Shown one piece after another: positions 1 through 4,741 of a DNA stretch of 5,636 bases; position 1 is the first letter of the stretch; every line of letters begins with the position of its first letter. The position numbers and the translations under genes were made by a program. Below the pieces are notes generated by a model. The model was given only the letters and a program-made list of their open reading frames with translations. It was not told where the DNA came from and did no database searches. Origin of the DNA: an uncultured Elusimicrobia bacterium (lineage in GTDB: Bacteria > Elusimicrobiota > Elusimicrobia > UBA1565 > UBA9628); NCBI GenBank assembly GCA_903874575.1, contig CAIQSZ010000122.1, positions 1 to 5,636 on the forward strand. The letters are read 5' to 3'.

Positions 1-110
1 ACCTGGATGCTCACAATCAGAACCCAAAAGTATTCGCGTGGACCGCGACGACCGAGCGCATTCTGGCTAAAGTCGCCAGAAGTAAAGAAGTGTTGGAGAC
101 ACTACACTAG
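1..110 (+). CDS. IS630-family transposase, C-terminal fragment (5' end outside window)
   Basis: The reading frame that begins at base 3 is open from the left edge and stops at TAG 108-110, giving 35 visible residues. They include N-P-K-V-F-A-W-T followed by T-T-E-R-I-L-A-K-V-A-R. This resembles the conserved tail of IS630-family DDE transposases, where a motif close to NPKPFVWTKTADEIL-xx-VAR sits just before the stop. The catalytic DDE residues would lie upstream and cannot be checked. Codons such as AAA, AGA, AGT, GTA, TTG and CTA are more frequent here than in the GC-ending genes to the right, which fits acquired DNA. Whether the element is intact cannot be judged from this end. The family call rests on a short segment from memory of the family. 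Confidence 0.68.
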   Translation, partial: LDAHNQNPKVFAWTATTERILAKVARSKEVLETLH

Positions 111-133
111 GAGCGTCGAAGGACGCGATTTCG

Positions 134-193
134 ACGGGCGCCGGAACGCGACCGCCTAACCCCGGGCTTCGTAGGAAGCGGGCCGGCGCCCGT
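134..193. repeat. 11-bp perfect inverted repeat, possible bidirectional terminator
   Basis: ACGGGCGCCGG at 134-144 is the exact reverse complement of 183-193. The 38-base interval can fold further: GCTTC 166-170 pairs with GAAGC 175-179 around GTAG, and CCC 161-163 with GGG 180-182. It lies in the 95-bp gap between the transposase stop at 110 and the stop of the minus-strand dehydrogenase at 206, so it is downstream of two convergent genes, where a shared terminator is expected. Neither side has a T-run, so it is not a textbook intrinsic terminator. A second pairing, GCCTAA 154-159 with TTAGGC 206-211, competes with it. It could instead belong to the end of the insertion sequence. Confidence 0.4.
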
Positions 194-205
194 CCAGCCG
201 TCGCC

Positions 206-982
206 TTAGGCGAGGTCGCGCTTGTAAACGAACGGCCCGAAGGACTGCATCACGGGCATCACCTGAAGCCGGTTGACGTTCACATGCCGCGGCAAGGTGG
301 TCGCCCAGAACACCGTCTCGGCCACGTCCTCGCCGCTCAACGGACGAATTCCCTCATATGTCCGGCGCGCCCGCTCCGCGTCTCCGTGGAAGCGGACCAA
401 AGAGAACTCGGTCTGCGCCAGGCCGGGCTCGATGTCCGTGACCCTCACGTTGGAACCGAGCAGGTCGGCGCGCAGGTTCAGCGCGAATTGCTCGACGAAG
501 GCCTTGGTCGCGCCGTAGACGTTCCCCCCCGGATATGGGAAATCCGCGGCGATCGAGCCCATCAGCACGACATGGCCGCGGTCGCGCTCCACCATGCTGG
601 GAAGGATGGCGCGCACCGTGTAGAGCATCCCGTTGATGTTGGTCGCGACCATGTCCTCCCAATCCTTCATGTCCGCGCGGTGCGCGGGCTCCAGACCCAG
701 CGCCAGCCCGGCGTTGGCGACGGCGACGTCCGGCGCGGCGAACTCCGTCGGAAGCCCGGCCAGCATGGCGTCCGAGGCGTCCCGGTCGCGCGCGTCGCAG
801 ACCACGGCGTGACAACGGACGCCCAACTCGTCTTTCATCGCCTTCAGGCGATCGGCGCGGCGGCCGGTGATCACGACCTTGGCGCCCGCTCCGGCGAAGC
901 GGCGCGCGATCGCGGCGCCGAAGCCGGAGGTGGCGCCGGTCACCAGCACGGTCAGCGATTTCGGATCGAGAGTCTCTACCAT
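206..982 (-). CDS. ydfG: YdfG-type NADP-dependent 3-hydroxy acid / serine dehydrogenase (SDR)
   Basis: A 258-residue classical short-chain dehydrogenase closely resembling E. coli YdfG, which oxidises serine, L-allo-threonine and related 3-hydroxy acids with NADP and can reduce malonic semialdehyde. The cofactor motif TGATSGFG is at residues 15-22, and the arginine pair at 41-42 (TGRRADRL) after the second strand indicates NADP(H). NAG is at 90-92 and Asn115 in the TNINGM segment; the catalytic set is Ser143, Tyr156 and Lys160 (YGATK). Stretches typical of the subfamily, GLALGLEPAH, GGNVYGATKAFV and DIEPGL-xx-TEFS, are all present. The ATG at 982-980 gives the expected N-terminus, but no Shine-Dalgarno site precedes it. 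It is divergent from the OsmC-family gene with 35 bp between starts. It is predicted soluble and cytoplasmic; the actual substrate is inferred. Confidence 0.9.
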   Translation of the reverse strand: MVETLDPKSLTVLVTGATSGFGAAIARRFAGAGAKVVITGRRADRLKAMKDELGVRCHAVVCDARDRDASDAMLAGLPTEFAAPDVAVANAGLALGLEPAHRADMKDWEDMVATNINGMLYTVRAILPSMVERDRGHVVLMGSIAADFPYPGGNVYGATKAFVEQFALNLRADLLGSNVRVTDIEPGLAQTEFSLVRFHGDAERARRTYEGIRPLSGEDVAETVFWATTLPRHVNVNRLQVMPVMQSFGPFVYKRDLA

Positions 983-1017
983 GCGGCCATTCTAGCGAAA
1001 AAGCTAGGATTAGGCGC
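983..1017. promoter_or_regulatory. Divergent promoter candidate with inverted repeat
   Basis: This 35-bp gap separates two divergent start codons. Its core is ATTCTAGC (989-996), GAAAAA, GCTAGGAT (1003-1010), an 8-bp inverted repeat with one G-T mismatch. Read outward, each arm ends in a -10-like hexamer: TAGAAT on the minus strand (994-989), six bases before the dehydrogenase ATG, and TAGGAT on the plus strand (1005-1010), seven bases before the OsmC-family ATG. That spacing would place transcription starts at or next to the start codons, so leaderless mRNAs are possible. No -35 consensus is seen. AGGA at 1006-1009 could instead serve as a Shine-Dalgarno site for the plus-strand gene, with 8 bases of spacing, so this reading is tentative. 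Confidence 0.4.
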
Positions 1018-1428
1018 ATGGTGAATATGAACGTCGTCTACGCCGGGAATCTGCGCTGCCGCCTGACTCACGGGCCTTCCGGCTCGACCGTCGAAACCGA
1101 CGCGCCCAAAGACAACCTGGGCAAGGGCGAATGCTTCTCGCCGACCGACCTGGTGGGCGCGGGACTGGCCGCCTGCATCCTGACGACCATGGCCATCGTC
1201 GCCAAGCGCGACGGCGTCCCGTTCGAGGGCGCGCGCGCCGAGGTTTCCAAGGAGATGGCGGCCGCGCCGACACGGCGCATCGGCGCGCTTCCGGTCAAGG
1301 TCGGCATGCCGAAATCGGTGCCCCTCGGCTACCGCGCGAAACTGGAGAACGCCGCGCGCGCCTGCCCGGTCGGCCAAAGCCTGCACCCGGACGTCCGCGT
1401 CGATTTATCGTTCGACTACGACGGCTGA
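1018..1428 (+). CDS. OsmC/Ohr-family protein
   Basis: A 136-residue protein matching the OsmC family, cysteine-based enzymes of which characterised members reduce organic or lipid hydroperoxides. The two family cysteines are visible: Cys53 at the start of the central helix (SPTDLVGAGLAAC) and Cys116 in ACPVGQSLHP near the C-terminus. The upstream GKGECFSPTDL corresponds to the usual Gly/Pro-rich turn before the helix. Length fits the family (about 135-145). ATG 1018 is chosen because AGGA at 1006-1009 is well placed; GTG 1021 and ATG 1027 are alternatives. It is closer to general OsmC-like or YhfA-like members than to classical Ohr, but that subdivision is uncertain. It is divergent from the dehydrogenase, suggesting shared control. 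Predicted cytoplasmic; the peroxide substrate is not deducible from sequence. Confidence 0.85.
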   Translation: MVNMNVVYAGNLRCRLTHGPSGSTVETDAPKDNLGKGECFSPTDLVGAGLAACILTTMAIVAKRDGVPFEGARAEVSKEMAAAPTRRIGALPVKVGMPKSVPLGYRAKLENAARACPVGQSLHPDVRVDLSFDYDG

Positions 1429-1443
1429 GCGGACGTTTCGCTC
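1427..1443 (+). terminator. Weak hairpin after the OsmC-family gene
   Basis: GAGCGGA at 1427-1433 can pair with TTCGCTC at 1437-1443 (six Watson-Crick pairs and one G-T) around a three-base CGT loop, starting inside the stop codon. No T-run follows, so it is at best a weak or factor-assisted terminator. Transcription of the OsmC-family gene could read into the fatty acid operon. Confidence 0.2.
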
Positions 1444-1454
1444 TCCTCATGATG

Positions 1455-1460
1455 TATAAT
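1455..1460 (+). promoter_or_regulatory. Candidate -10 box (TATAAT), upstream promoter
   Basis: A perfect TATAAT in an otherwise very GC-rich stretch, 27 bases after the OsmC-family stop and about 90 bases before the operon start. The expected -35 position (about 1432-1437, GACGTT) matches the consensus poorly. If used, transcription would start near 1467 and give a leader of about 85 bases that includes the downstream palindrome. Confidence 0.45.
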
Positions 1461-1508
1461 CGCTCGCCGCTCGCGCCGCTAACGATCCAGGCGCCGGGCA
1501 TGGGACGA

Positions 1509-1514
1509 TATATT
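1509..1514 (+). promoter_or_regulatory. Candidate -10 box (TATATT), proximal promoter
   Basis: TATATT matches the -10 consensus at five of six positions. It would place transcription start near 1521, in the middle of the palindrome at 1512-1527, and give a leader of about 30 bases ending in the AGGAG site. The -35 region (about 1486-1491) shows no consensus, so an activator would probably be needed. It competes with the TATAAT at 1455 as the operon promoter. Confidence 0.35.
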
Positions 1515-1527
1515 GACCTCGGTCAAT
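1512..1527. promoter_or_regulatory. Palindromic operator candidate ATTGACC-TC-GGTCAAT
   Basis: A perfect 7-bp inverted repeat with a two-base centre, 26 bases upstream of the enoyl reductase start. Read as TTGAC-N4-GTCAA it has the geometry of binding sites of the CRP/FNR superfamily (FNR itself prefers TTGAT-N4-ATCAA). TetR- or MarR-family repressors also bind short palindromes like this. It overlaps the expected start site of the proximal -10 box, a position typical of repressors. Which regulator binds, if any, cannot be deduced; no regulator gene lies in the window. Confidence 0.45.
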
Positions 1528-1542
1528 GATTCGCGTCGGGCC

Positions 1543-1547
1543 AGGAG
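1543..1547 (+). promoter_or_regulatory. Shine-Dalgarno site AGGAG that decides the operon's first start
   Basis: AGGAG ends five bases before ATG 1553. The in-frame upstream ATG at 1526 has no such site and falls inside the palindrome, so 1553 is preferred as the start of the enoyl reductase. Confidence 0.7.
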
Positions 1548-1552
1548 ATAAA

Positions 1553-2527
1553 ATGTCAGGAGTGAACGAGAAAAACCCTCTGGATTTCCGCGGCTCGGGC
1601 CTGTGGGCGGTCGTGCTCGGAGGCTCGTCGGGCTTCGGCCTCGCGACGGCGAAAAGACTGGCGCGCGCCGGCTTGAACATCCTCATCGGCCATAAGGACA
1701 AGGAAGGTTCCGTCGACACCGTCATCAAGCCCCACTTCGACCAGATTCGCGCGCAGGGCGTCAAGCTGGTCACCCATAACGTCAATCTATTCGACGACGA
1801 GGGCCGCGGAGAGGTCTTCGAAAGCATCATGACCAACGCCGGCCCCGGCAAGGTCCACCTGTTCATGCAGTCGATCGCGGCCGGCTCCTGCCGCCTGATG
1901 ATCGAAGACAAGACCCCGGATTTCCGCGGCCAGGCCATCAAGGGTTTGGCCGACGCGCTGGGCCTGCCCGCCGAAAAGGTCAAGTCCGCGATCAACGCCG
2001 CCTTCCACGACAAAGGCTGCGACGCCCTCCACACGCTGGCCGAATCCCGGATCCCGTACCGCGAGGAACTCCTGACCCAGGAGGACTTCGCGCGCACCAT
2101 CTTCATGATGGGCTACGATTATCTGCTCTGGAGCCGTGAACTCTGCAAGGAAGGGCTTCTCACCAAGGACGCCCGCGTCGTGGCCATGACCTCCGAGGGC
2201 AACGAGGTCGCTTGGAAGGGCTACGCGGCCGTGTCCGCGGCCAAGACGGCGCTGGAGGCGTCGTGCCGCGCGATGGCCGTGGAGTTGGCGCCGTACGGCG
2301 TCTCTTCCTACATCGTGCAGGCCGGCATCACCGACACGCCCGCCGGCAACGCGATCCCGAACTTCGACCTGATGAAAGCCCAGGCCCGTCTGCGCAATCC
2401 GTTCCACCGCTTGACGACGCCCGAGGACATCGCCGAACTCATCCTCGGCTTGTGCGGCCCGGCTCTGCGATGGGCCAACGGCGCCGTCATCCGCGTCGAC
2501 GGCGGCGAAGCCATCTCCGGGCTCTGA
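1553..2527 (+). CDS. Enlarged FabI/FabL-like enoyl-ACP reductase (SDR)
   Basis: A 324-residue short-chain dehydrogenase predicted to reduce trans-2-enoyl-ACP with NAD(P)H, the last step of the elongation cycle. The cofactor loop is GGSSGFG at residues 23-29. The active site reads Tyr224, six residues, Lys231 (YAAVSAAK); this Y-x6-K spacing marks FabI and FabL, unlike the Y-x3-K of ordinary SDRs. The position ten before the tyrosine is Ser214, as I recall for Bacillus FabL, where FabI has a second tyrosine. The following ALEASCRAMAVELAPYG and the C-terminal VIRVDGGEAIS also fit. It is about 60-70 residues longer than usual; the excess maps to roughly 119-172, between the strand ending VHLFMQSIA and the helix starting LLTQEDFAR. 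ATG 1526 would add nine residues. Its stop overlaps the next start by one base (TGATG). The exact substrate (ACP or CoA ester) is inferred. Confidence 0.78.
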   Translation: MSGVNEKNPLDFRGSGLWAVVLGGSSGFGLATAKRLARAGLNILIGHKDKEGSVDTVIKPHFDQIRAQGVKLVTHNVNLFDDEGRGEVFESIMTNAGPGKVHLFMQSIAAGSCRLMIEDKTPDFRGQAIKGLADALGLPAEKVKSAINAAFHDKGCDALHTLAESRIPYREELLTQEDFARTIFMMGYDYLLWSRELCKEGLLTKDARVVAMTSEGNEVAWKGYAAVSAAKTALEASCRAMAVELAPYGVSSYIVQAGITDTPAGNAIPNFDLMKAQARLRNPFHRLTTPEDIAELILGLCGPALRWANGAVIRVDGGEAISGL

Positions 2528-3537
2528 TGTCAGTTCCCTTCCACGTCCTCGGGATGGGCTGGGCCCTGCCCGAGACCGTCATCGACAACGAGTTCCTGCA
2601 CAAGGAAGTCGGCCTCAAGAAAGGCGACGACTGGGTGAGTTCGCGCCTGGGCATCTACGAGCGCCGCTCGGTCCTCTCGCGCGACTACATCGTCAAGACG
2701 AAGAACGCCGACCCGGCGCAAGCGATCGTCCACGCGCGCGCGCGCGGCGAGACGACGGTCACCTTGGGCGTGCGCGCCGCCCAGAAAGCGCTCGCGCAGG
2801 CGGGCGTCGGGCCCCGGCAGATCGGTATGGTGGTCGTGAACTGCGACTTGCCCTTCGATCCCGTGCCCAATACCGCCAGCTTCATCGCCAAGGACCTGGG
2901 CGTGCGCTCCGGCCCGCACATCGACATGAACTCGGCGTGCTCCTCTTTCGCCCGCCACATGCAGTACCTGAGCGACCTGCGCGACGAAGCCTGGCCGGAG
3001 TTCGTGCTGACCGTCCAGACCTCCTGCTATACGACGCGAACGAACTACGCCGCGGACTCCATCGACGGCTACATCTGGGGCGACGGCGCCGCCGCCCAGG
3101 TCTGCTCCCTCAAGCACGCGGGACGCTTGCGCGTCGAACCGCTGTTCTACGCCTCGGAGCCCAGCGGAGCCGCCGACGTCTATGTCGACAGCACCAAGCA
3201 TTTCTGGCAGGACGGCAGGAAGATCCGGGAGTTCTCCATCCGCAAGACCGTGGAGACCTTTGAAGCGATCGCCGCCGCCAAAAAGCTTTACGCCGAGGAC
3301 GTCTACACCGTCACGCACCAGGCCAACAAGGTGATGATGGACTCCATCCTCGGCCACCTGCACCTCCCCCCCGAGCGCAGCATCCATAACGTGGAGAAGC
3401 AGGGCAACATCGCCGCCGCCGGCATGCCCTCGGCGGTCGCGCAGCGGCTGGACTCGCTGCACAAGGGCGACAAGATCGTCTACGCGGTTCTCGGCGCCGG
3501 TCTGGCCTGGGGCGGCGGCCTGATGGAGGTGCTCTGA
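2527..3537 (+). CDS. FabH-like beta-ketoacyl-ACP synthase III, atypical
   Basis: A 336-residue thiolase-fold ketosynthase. The Cys-His-Asn triad of KAS III enzymes is complete: Cys138 in MNSACSS, His264 in HQAN and Asn294 in QGNIAAAGMPSA. GDGAAA at 186-190 and the C-terminal GAGLAWGGGLMEV are also family marks. FabH condenses an acyl-CoA starter with malonyl-ACP, so this enzyme would prime the chain. The start overlaps the preceding stop as TGATG; a longer frame is open upstream, but the FabH homology begins here (residues 4-9, PFHVLG). Oddities: the usual RTGI after the entry tryptophan is RLGI (40-43), and an extra segment of about 20-25 residues follows ERRSVL (roughly 51-75). No strong Shine-Dalgarno site precedes it, so translational coupling is likely. 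Starter preference cannot be predicted; other KAS III-fold roles remain possible. Confidence 0.82.
   Translation: MSVPFHVLGMGWALPETVIDNEFLHKEVGLKKGDDWVSSRLGIYERRSVLSRDYIVKTKNADPAQAIVHARARGETTVTLGVRAAQKALAQAGVGPRQIGMVVVNCDLPFDPVPNTASFIAKDLGVRSGPHIDMNSACSSFARHMQYLSDLRDEAWPEFVLTVQTSCYTTRTNYAADSIDGYIWGDGAAAQVCSLKHAGRLRVEPLFYASEPSGAADVYVDSTKHFWQDGRKIREFSIRKTVETFEAIAAAKKLYAEDVYTVTHQANKVMMDSILGHLHLPPERSIHNVEKQGNIAAAGMPSAVAQRLDSLHKGDKIVYAVLGAGLAWGGGLMEVL
3525..3529 (+). promoter_or_regulatory. Shine-Dalgarno site GGAGG for the ketoreductase
   Basis: GGAGG within the last codons of the FabH-like gene lies seven bases before ATG 3537. It supports that start over the in-frame ATG at 3546 and indicates independent ribosome entry as well as coupling through the overlapping stop. 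Confidence 0.65.
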
Positions 3538-4265
3538 TGTCCGACATGATCGCGGTGGTGACGGGAGGATCCGGCGGCATCGGCGCGGCGATCGCGAAGA
3601 TGATCGCGCTGAAGTCCGAGGGGCACCTGAAGGTCTGCGTCCACTACAACGGAAACGTGGAAGCGGCCAAGGCCGTTTCGTCCGAGATTCCGGGATCCTT
3701 CGTCGTAAAGGCCGATCTCGCGACGGAGGAAGGGCGCAAGTCGCTCATGGACGCCGTGCTGGCTCAAGGCACGCCTTACTGCCTCATCAACAACGCCGGA
3801 ATCGACAAGCCCCACGAACCCGCGCTGATGGTCACCGAGGCGTCGTTCGCGAAGATCATCGACACCAACCTCAAGGCGCCTCTGTTCCTGATGCGCGATT
3901 TCGCCAAGGAGATGGCCCGCAACGAGGGAGGCGTCATCGTCAACGTCTCCTCCGTCCTCGCCCGCAAAACCGTCGTCGGTTCCGCGGTCTACCGCGCCGC
4001 GAAGGCCGCGCTCGAAGCCCTCACCAAGCAGTACGCCAGCGAACTCGGCCCCAAAGGCGTGCGCGTCGTCGCCGTCGCCCCGGGCTTCATCGAGACCGCG
4101 ATGACCTCCGCCATCCCCGAGGAGCAACGCTCCGTCATCCGCAAAGACGTCGCCTTGGGCTCTTTCGGCGCGCCGGAAGCCGTCGCCGAGACCGTCTGGC
4201 ACGCCGTCGAGAACCAGTACCTGACCGGCGCGGTGATCGCCATCGACGGAGGCATGGCGCTCTGA
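3537..4265 (+). CDS. fabG: FabG-type 3-oxoacyl-ACP reductase
   Basis: A 242-residue classical SDR, the normal FabG length, expected to reduce 3-oxoacyl-ACP to 3-hydroxyacyl-ACP with NADPH. TGGSGGIG is at residues 9-16, INNAGI at 84-89, Asn111 in DTNLKA, Ser139 in NVSS, and Tyr152 with Lys156 in YRAAK. The tail APGFIETAMT and the C-terminal IAIDGGMAL are typical of FabG. The acidic/polar segment after the second strand (VHYNGNVEAA) is like that of other FabG proteins. It starts on the last base of the preceding stop and ends the same way against the next gene. FabG-like proteins serve many pathways; the fatty acid role rests mainly on the neighbours. Its sequence is the most ordinary of the five operon genes. 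Confidence 0.88.
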   Translation: MSDMIAVVTGGSGGIGAAIAKMIALKSEGHLKVCVHYNGNVEAAKAVSSEIPGSFVVKADLATEEGRKSLMDAVLAQGTPYCLINNAGIDKPHEPALMVTEASFAKIIDTNLKAPLFLMRDFAKEMARNEGGVIVNVSSVLARKTVVGSAVYRAAKAALEALTKQYASELGPKGVRVVAVAPGFIETAMTSAIPEEQRSVIRKDVALGSFGAPEAVAETVWHAVENQYLTGAVIAIDGGMAL

Positions 4266-4741
4266 TGAACGACTTGACGCCCGACGCGATCCTGAAGCTC
4301 ATGGCGCAGTCTCGGCCCGCGCGCTTCATCGATGCGATCCTGGAGATCGACTCGTCGCACGCGCTGACGAGGTACGCCTGGACCGAAGAGGACTGCGAGG
4401 GGCATTTCCCGGGCAACCCCATCGTCCCGGGCGTGAAGCTGCTGGAGATGGCCTCCCAGTCGTCGATCGTCTGCTGGGGCCTCTACCTGAAAGGCGCCGC
4501 GGCGGGCGAACAGGACGCCTTCTTCACGGAGGCGGAGCGCGTGTCTTTCAAGATGAGCGTCCGCCCGGGCGAAACCGTCGTCTGCCGCGCTTCGTTCGGC
4601 AAGGACGGCGCGTTCAAGGACGGGCGGCTCGCCGCCGAAGTGGAAATGCGTTTTCTCGGAGGACCGAAGGACGGCGAGATCGTGCTCGCCGGAAAGATCG
4701 CGGGGCTTTGGGTGCCCAAGGATTCGGAGGACCTTTCATGA
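4265..4741 (+). CDS. fabZ: FabZ-like 3-hydroxyacyl-ACP dehydratase
   Basis: A 158-residue hotdog-fold protein expected to dehydrate 3-hydroxyacyl-ACP to trans-2-enoyl-ACP. The signature GHFPGNPIVPGVKLLEMASQ (46-65) carries catalytic His47 and Glu61; the glutamate is FabZ-like, since FabA has aspartate there. The second half, AERVSFKMSVRPGETVVCRASF, matches the FabZ strand pair that forms the acyl tunnel. The N-terminal segment reads SRPARFIDAILEID where typical FabZ has R-Y-P-F-L-L-V-D-R, so it is divergent, and it is slightly longer than the usual 140-150 residues. The start overlaps the FabG stop by one base; a GGAGG lies 12 bases upstream (4248-4252), rather distant. The stop overlaps the next start by four bases (ATGA). 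Whether it also isomerises, as FabA does, cannot be seen. Confidence 0.83.
   Translation: MNDLTPDAILKLMAQSRPARFIDAILEIDSSHALTRYAWTEEDCEGHFPGNPIVPGVKLLEMASQSSIVCWGLYLKGAAAGEQDAFFTEAERVSFKMSVRPGETVVCRASFGKDGAFKDGRLAAEVEMRFLGGPKDGEIVLAGKIAGLWVPKDSEDLS
4726..4730 (+). promoter_or_regulatory. Shine-Dalgarno site GGAGG for the FabF-like synthase
   Basis: GGAGG at 4726-4730 is followed by seven bases and then ATG 4738, ideal spacing. It fixes the start of the last gene, whose ATG overlaps the dehydratase stop as ATGA. Confidence 0.75.

Noticed and set aside
1512..1527. TTGACC of the palindrome as a -35 box
   Set aside because: It is close to TTGACA, but no -10-like hexamer occurs 16-18 bases downstream; the symmetry fits an operator better.
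1526..1552. Earlier ATG (1526) as the start of the enoyl reductase
   Set aside because: It has no Shine-Dalgarno site and lies inside the palindrome, while ATG 1553 follows AGGAG at ideal spacing.
1447..2106. 219-residue minus-strand frame opposite the enoyl reductase, Ser/Pro-rich
   Set aside because: It has no family features and lies opposite the conserved cofactor loop of a real gene; its end reaches into the promoter region.
2212..2526. 105-residue N-terminal extension of the FabH-like frame
   Set aside because: It overlaps the well-supported enoyl reductase coding region in another frame, is Arg/Gly-rich, and FabH similarity starts only at ATG 2527.
2530..3462. 310-residue minus-strand frame opposite the FabH-like gene
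   Set aside because: It is antisense to a gene with an intact Cys-His-Asn triad and has low-complexity Gly/Val/Arg/Asp composition and no motif.
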